Shown here in pieces: positions 59,683 to 64,000 of a DNA stretch of 64,000 nucleotides. The position numbers and the translations under genes are program-made. Location: assembly GCA_900312665.1 (NCBI GenBank), contig ONZQ02000024.1, positions 100,313 to 164,312 on the forward strand. Direction: 5' to 3'. The notes beneath the pieces are model-generated. The model did no database searches. It worked only from the letters and a program-made list of their open reading frames with translations, and was not told the origin of the DNA. Each line of letters opens with the position of its first letter. Within the stretch, counting starts at the first letter, position 1. Origin of the DNA: Cephalotrichum gorgonifer. Lineage: Eukaryota; Ascomycota; Sordariomycetes; Microascales; Microascaceae.

Positions 59683-60693
59683 ATGGCTCACAGTCACGCT
59701 TCTTCCTCCGACGAAGAAGGCGATTACGACTATGACCCCCAGGTAACGCTGGAAGAGATCGAGAGAAGCAAGACAATTAGTTTCTCGATCCACGCTGGAT
59801 ACACCGACTGGAAACCACGAGAAGCCTTTCGCGAGCTTGTGCAGAACTGGTATGTACTGGCTGGTTGACTCAGTTGAATCCGCCTCCCATTCCACTATCC
59901 CCCTTCGGTGTCGCGTTCTCTCCGCTACTAGCATTGCTCTTGCCATGGTTTAACACCCCTACACTGACACGCATCTATTCTATGCCTAGGCGAGATGGTA
60001 TTATCCGGTCCTTTCGCCTCCAAGAGAAGGACTTCCACGTTATTCGCGAAGAGAAGAGCTCCGGCCGGAACACCGAGATCATCTACAAAGTACTGCGCTT
60101 CAGCGCCGACGACAAAAAGGAATGGCTAGGCTATATTCGATTTCTGAGCCGCGATGGCGAGGGAACTATCGACATCACCAACCGCTCTGCCACTCTCCAG
60201 CCTTGGCACTTTGACCTCGGTGGAACGAGCAAGACTAATGACTCTCATCAGGCTAGCGCGCACGGCGAAGGCTTTAAAATTGCCCTCCTTGTCTTGATGC
60301 GCAGTCCCCAGAACCACACAGTCAGGTGCCGTCCTGGTGGGTTCAATTGGAAATTCAACTTCACGACCCGTGGGCGGCTTGTTGCTCGCCTCCACGGCAT
60401 GTCGCCGGAGAACATTCAAAGTCGAGGACCAGTGTTGTCGGCAGACCGAGCGAAACTCGCTTCCCTTCGTCACCAAGCCAGGTAGCGACGTGCAGTTCAT
60501 CATTGGGGAGCGGCACATGGGACGAGATAAGCTGGGCAATAAGGTCAAACGAGATGCAGTGTCGCGGAGGGAGTTCGACGAGTGGACAAAGGCAGCCCTG
60601 TTCCTGCATGATTCGCAGGATGGAGCCTTTATCTCAACTCTTCAGGGGGACATTCTCACACACCCAGGGCTCTGTGGAGCCAGGACGTGGTGA
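59683..60693 (+). pseudogene. GHKL/HSP90-type ATPase-domain gene, frameshifted and truncated
   Basis: Exon 1 is 59683-59849 and exon 2 starts at 59990, joined as REAFRELVQNW|RDGIIRSF. E-L-V-Q-N-W-R-D is the N-box of GHKL ATPases, and ASAHGEGFKIALL the glycine-rich lid box. The frame ends at 60483, but the next frame continues the same family sequence (SLPFVTKPGSDVQFIIGE, then FDEWTKAALFLHD and LTHPGLCG), so an indel lies at about 60400-60450. At LCG the similarity stops (a stop follows at 60691). Intact fungal relatives that I recall are much longer, so the C-terminal part is missing. The intact family has no defined role. Confidence 0.75.
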
Positions 60694-62095
60694 AGACGGA
60701 CTGGCAGGAGATGGATATTAGATTGGGGTGTACAGTATTCTTTCAATTATATAGTTCATATGGTAGGGTAAGTATAAGCCACCTTGCATATATATACCTC
60801 TTTTTCCATACAGATTTGTATGTAGACCGAGCTATATAAAATTGATCAAGACAGTGGTGCTGGGGAGGCGTCATAGCAAAATATTATAAAGGTACTGATT
60901 TTGGATAGGGAAGGTGGCAGGGGTCAATACTTTCGAAGACCTGTCGGAGAAATTCCCATAGTAAAACCCCACTCAAACAACTTGTTCGACAGCTTAAACC
61001 TTGGCCCTTTTGCTACTTGGGGATATTTTTTTTTTGGATTAGGTCCTGCCTATATATCCCATTCAAGTTGAAGAGTTGAACTTATCCAACTGTGATAATG
61101 AATATAGCGAAATGAGACCTGAGGTTTCCAATGAGGACGGACTCAGTCCAGATAATGGCTGGCAACTCTACATCGATCCACAAGATGACTATCTTTAATT
61201 CAACCCCCGCCTCTAAAATGCCTATTGACTTCTGCCTTGGATATCTCAAGCACTGGAGCGCCATGAGCGGTTCCAGGCCACGCGGCCGTCGCTGTTTGCC
61301 CGAGACATCCCGCCGGACCGGTGGTGGTGGCGGTGGTGGTAGGAAGCACCGAAAGCTCACCGCCTCTTTCTCAACACGATGTCAGCATATAAACATGAAA
61401 TTTGGCTGAAGGTATATCCGTCGTGTTCCAGTATTATTTCCAAAGTGTGTCTGCTGTATGGATGCGGATATGCTAACTGGCTCAGCTTTGTGTCTGCAAC
61501 CTCAACCCCTACCGAAATAGGAATTACATAAAGTGCTCTGCAACCCTGGAGATCGTACCATGCAGCCTGACTGGCCTGACGTTTCCCTACCCCGACGGTG
61601 ATCTACGGCATTGGATAACAAGTCGCATCACTGTCCGGAGCGCCATATACCTAGTCCGGCCGAGGGTTGACCGATGGTGACAGTCTATTGGGCGTCTACA
61701 AGGGGTTCGCCCGTCCGTCCAATGGAATTTCTATACAATATCCGGTAGTACTTGTCATGAAAAAGCAACCTAAAGAAACAATAAGTACATACGAACCGAA
61801 AATTTACCAAGGAATGGCTTGTTGAAAACGGGGGAAACACGAGGAACATATGGCGAGGTGCGTACTGACTCCGTCGATAAGGAAGCTGGGCATAGCCTCC
61901 AGCTTCTGCTGGGGATAGTCGAATGCCGTCTATTAGCATCGTGGACAGTGACAACCGTCTTACCATGACTGTGTGGCGTGTACTACGGTAGTAGGCCAAG
62001 TATATATTTCGATCTAAGCCCATCTAGTTTCATTGTGAGATAGCACGACTGTACTATTTTTCACACGAGGCTATAGTCAGCTCGGTAATCCCAAG
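60694..62095. other. Intergenic, with a coding remnant at 61230-61415
   Basis: At about 61237-61415 the plus strand reads SQALERHERFQATRPSLFAR, then DIPPDRWWWRWW-stop-EAPKAHR and LNTMSAYKHEIWLKVY in one frame with a single TAG, probably a former CAG. This looks like the end of a decayed gene of a family I do not recognise. The overlapping ORF in another frame (61131-61409) is its shadow. Otherwise nothing is seen. Confidence 0.4.
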
Positions 62096-63820
62096 ATGAA
62101 ATCCCAATTCTTCCAATTATTCTGGTCCGCCATTTTAGCCGGGAAAGCCAGAGCAGACCTCCCATTCTATACCAATGCGACTGCTTACAATTCGGGGGCC
62201 TACGGAAACTTCCCGAACCAAACATTCCACTCGAGCGACATAGTCGCACCACGGTTCCTTGTCAACAAATTCGAGCCCGATGCTATAGACAAGGCTCCCT
62301 ACCTGTTCTTTGAGTGGCTGTACGATGGCGTCGGTTCTCCAATGATCTTCCGCAGCGACGACCTCAGTCTTGTCTATGCCGACCCAAGCTATCCAGGCAG
62401 TGGCGACGTTCAAATACAAACAGTGTTCGGAGAGGATTACCTCACGTTCTGGGGCGGAGAGGAAGGTTTCGGCCAAGGGAATGGGCACTGCTACATTTTC
62501 GACCAGAATTACGACCTCGTGCACGTTATCATGCCGATCGGCGTGGCCCCAGGCCGGTTTGCTGACCTGCACGAGTGCTTGCTCACCAGCGAGGGCAATG
62601 TACTCGTCATAGTCTATGAATCGGCCGTGTTCGACCTGACGAGCGTCGGCGGCCCTGTGGATGGGTTGTGCTGGGACCAGCTGTTCCAAGAAATCGATCC
62701 CAAGACGGGGCAGTTGCTTTTCTCTTGGCGGGCATCGGAGCACTATGCCATCTCGGACACCAACAGAGTCTATCCCGACGATGTCCGTGAAGGGCGCTTT
62801 GACTTTTTCCACCTAAACAGTCTCACCAAGGCAAATATTCACCTTCTCCTATCCTGGTGTTAACGAACGATATTGAGGGGTTTACGCTAACGGTGTTTGG
62901 CATCGAGCAGCATGGTGACGATTACCTCATCAGTGCACGTTCACTGGACTCCATTATCCTCATTAACGGTACCGACGGGGGCACCCTCTGGACCCTGGGC
63001 GGTAAGAACAACGACTTCACGGACACTAGCGGCGGCAGGGCCTTGGGTTTTGCGGAACAACATCATGCGAGAATTCGAGGCCAGAACCGTATGACACTTT
63101 TCGACAATCACAACCGGAAGAATGGTGTTGGCTGCGTAACTGGCTGCTCACGGGGTCTCGAGCTCAAGCTTGACCTCGATGCTATGACAGCCAAGTTCGT
63201 CCGGGAATATTACCATCCAACTGGATTGGTGGCCGCCGGGAAGGGTGGGTATGTGCCCCTGGAAAATGGCAACGCATTGATAGCGTGGGGTTCGCAGCCA
63301 TCTATTACAGAGCACAAGGGCGACCAAGTTGTGATGGAGATTCAGGTCGGCAGGTTGTCAGATGAGCTGCTTTTCGAAACAAACTGGCCGTATAGAGCCT
63401 TTCGAATGGACTGGGCTGGTAAGCCTGCATGGGGCCCCAGCATCGCAGTGGATTCTTCGGCAGTTTACCTCAGCTGGAATGGTGCAACTGAGCTGGACAG
63501 CTGGGCCGTGGTACGTTCTGTCATCCGAGCATCTTCTGGGGCGGCGTGTTAATGGCGTGTACTGACCACAGCTTTAGCTAGCGAGCGAGAAGCCGCAGGA
63601 TATTCTTCTACAATGGGAGACCTTGGCGGAATCTAAGAGAGAAGGCTTCGAGACTACCATCCCTCTAGAGGGGCCCAAGCCACATTATATCCGCGGCTTG
63701 GCCCTGGGAAACAATGGCAAGGTCCTTGGATGCACACCTGTAGTCGACCTTCAAACCGGGTCCTACATTTCTACAGATGACAACATACTGTGCTCTAATT
63801 CACTCAAGGAAAGTATTTAG
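62096..63820 (+). CDS. Secreted arylsulfotransferase-like protein
   Basis: Three exons, 62096-62830, 62911-63510 and 63578-63820, give 525 residues. The first 21 residues form a signal peptide (MKSQFFQLFWSAILAGKARA). The body matches fungal Arylsulfotran_2 proteins: APYLFFEWLYDGVGSPMIFR, FADLHECLLTSEGNVLV, the helix-strand block FDFFHLNSLTK|HGDDYLISARS, GTLWTLGGKNNDF, FAEQHHARI and FDNHNRKNG. These form a beta-propeller like bacterial aryl-sulfate sulfotransferases, whose catalytic His sits in such H-rich loops. In fungi the activity is unproven. Intron 1 has no usable GT donor in frame and appears to be GC-AG (AAG|GCAAAT, branch GCTAAC, GAGCAG). Confidence 0.85.
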
Positions 63821-64000
63821 TCAGCTAGCTATCAGATAGATCCTGTTAATTCAGAGTAAACTTTTCTTTATATAATGTAAGAGAGTATGACTAATAAGTC
63901 CGTCTTGAACGAGGAAGAGTGATATATCACGATATAAGGTGATTCCAAAAGCTCGGCTGTTGTATTAACTTCAACTTAGGCCTTCAGGATATAGGATCCC
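63821..64000. other. 3' flank at window end
   Basis: AT-rich sequence downstream of the arylsulfotransferase-like gene. No feature is seen. Confidence 0.5.

Noticed and set aside
61131..61409. 92-codon plus-strand ORF with a poly-Gly stretch
   Set aside because: It is a frame shadow of the better coding-like frame with the Trp-rich motif, and the Gly run comes from a GGT repeat.

Overview
The window is nuclear DNA of a filamentous ascomycete (Pezizomycotina, probably a Sordariomycete). The signs are short GT-AG introns of about 50-150 nt with CTAAC/CTAAT-type branch sites, fungal-only families (7TM-RGS receptor, Zn2Cys6 regulator, AA9 LPMO, NACHT STAND receptor, DUF7580, DUF6601, Gal80-like oxidoreductase), an intron-bearing nuclear tRNA, and transposons decayed by C-to-T/G-to-A changes that look like repeat-induced point mutation (RIP). 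I rebuilt exon-intron structures by hand. They rest on frame continuity, splice signals and family resemblance, without transcript data.

Layout. 1-16 kb: a seven-helix RGS receptor (+), a CMD/AhpD-like protein (+), a multi-C2H2 zinc-finger gene (-) divergent from a DUF7580 gene (+), and an ion transporter of the ArsB/CitMHS type (-). 16-34 kb is sparse: a Gal80-like Gfo/Idh/MocA protein (-), an MFS monocarboxylate-type transporter (-), tRNA-Arg(CCG), a SAM methyltransferase (-), a short-chain dehydrogenase (-) divergent from a Zn2Cys6 regulator (+), and a DUF6601 membrane protein (-). 34.3-35.4 kb: a secreted AA9 lytic polysaccharide monooxygenase (+).

35.7-45.4 kb is a nested transposon island. 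A decayed Mutator-like (MULE) element with 157-bp terminal inverted repeats has been split by a 7.3-kb Ty3/gypsy retrotransposon on the minus strand. The retroelement has 236-bp LTRs that differ at only two positions, a Tf1-like self-priming signal, a polypurine tract, a pol reading frame full of stops, and an extra intron-containing reading frame antisense to gag-pol. The MULE end lies 3 bp beyond the stop codon of the next gene.

45-64 kb: a thioesterase-fold protein (-), a large NACHT STAND receptor (+), a 1004-residue Fe(II)/2-oxoglutarate dioxygenase (-), a RIP-damaged Fot1/Pot2-like transposon of 1904 bp, a frameshifted and truncated GHKL-ATPase gene (+), and a secreted arylsulfotransferase-like protein (+). 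The intervening DNA is largely featureless. There is no bacterial-type operon. The only local pairings that suggest shared regulation are the divergent SDR/Zn2Cys6 and zinc-finger/DUF7580 pairs.
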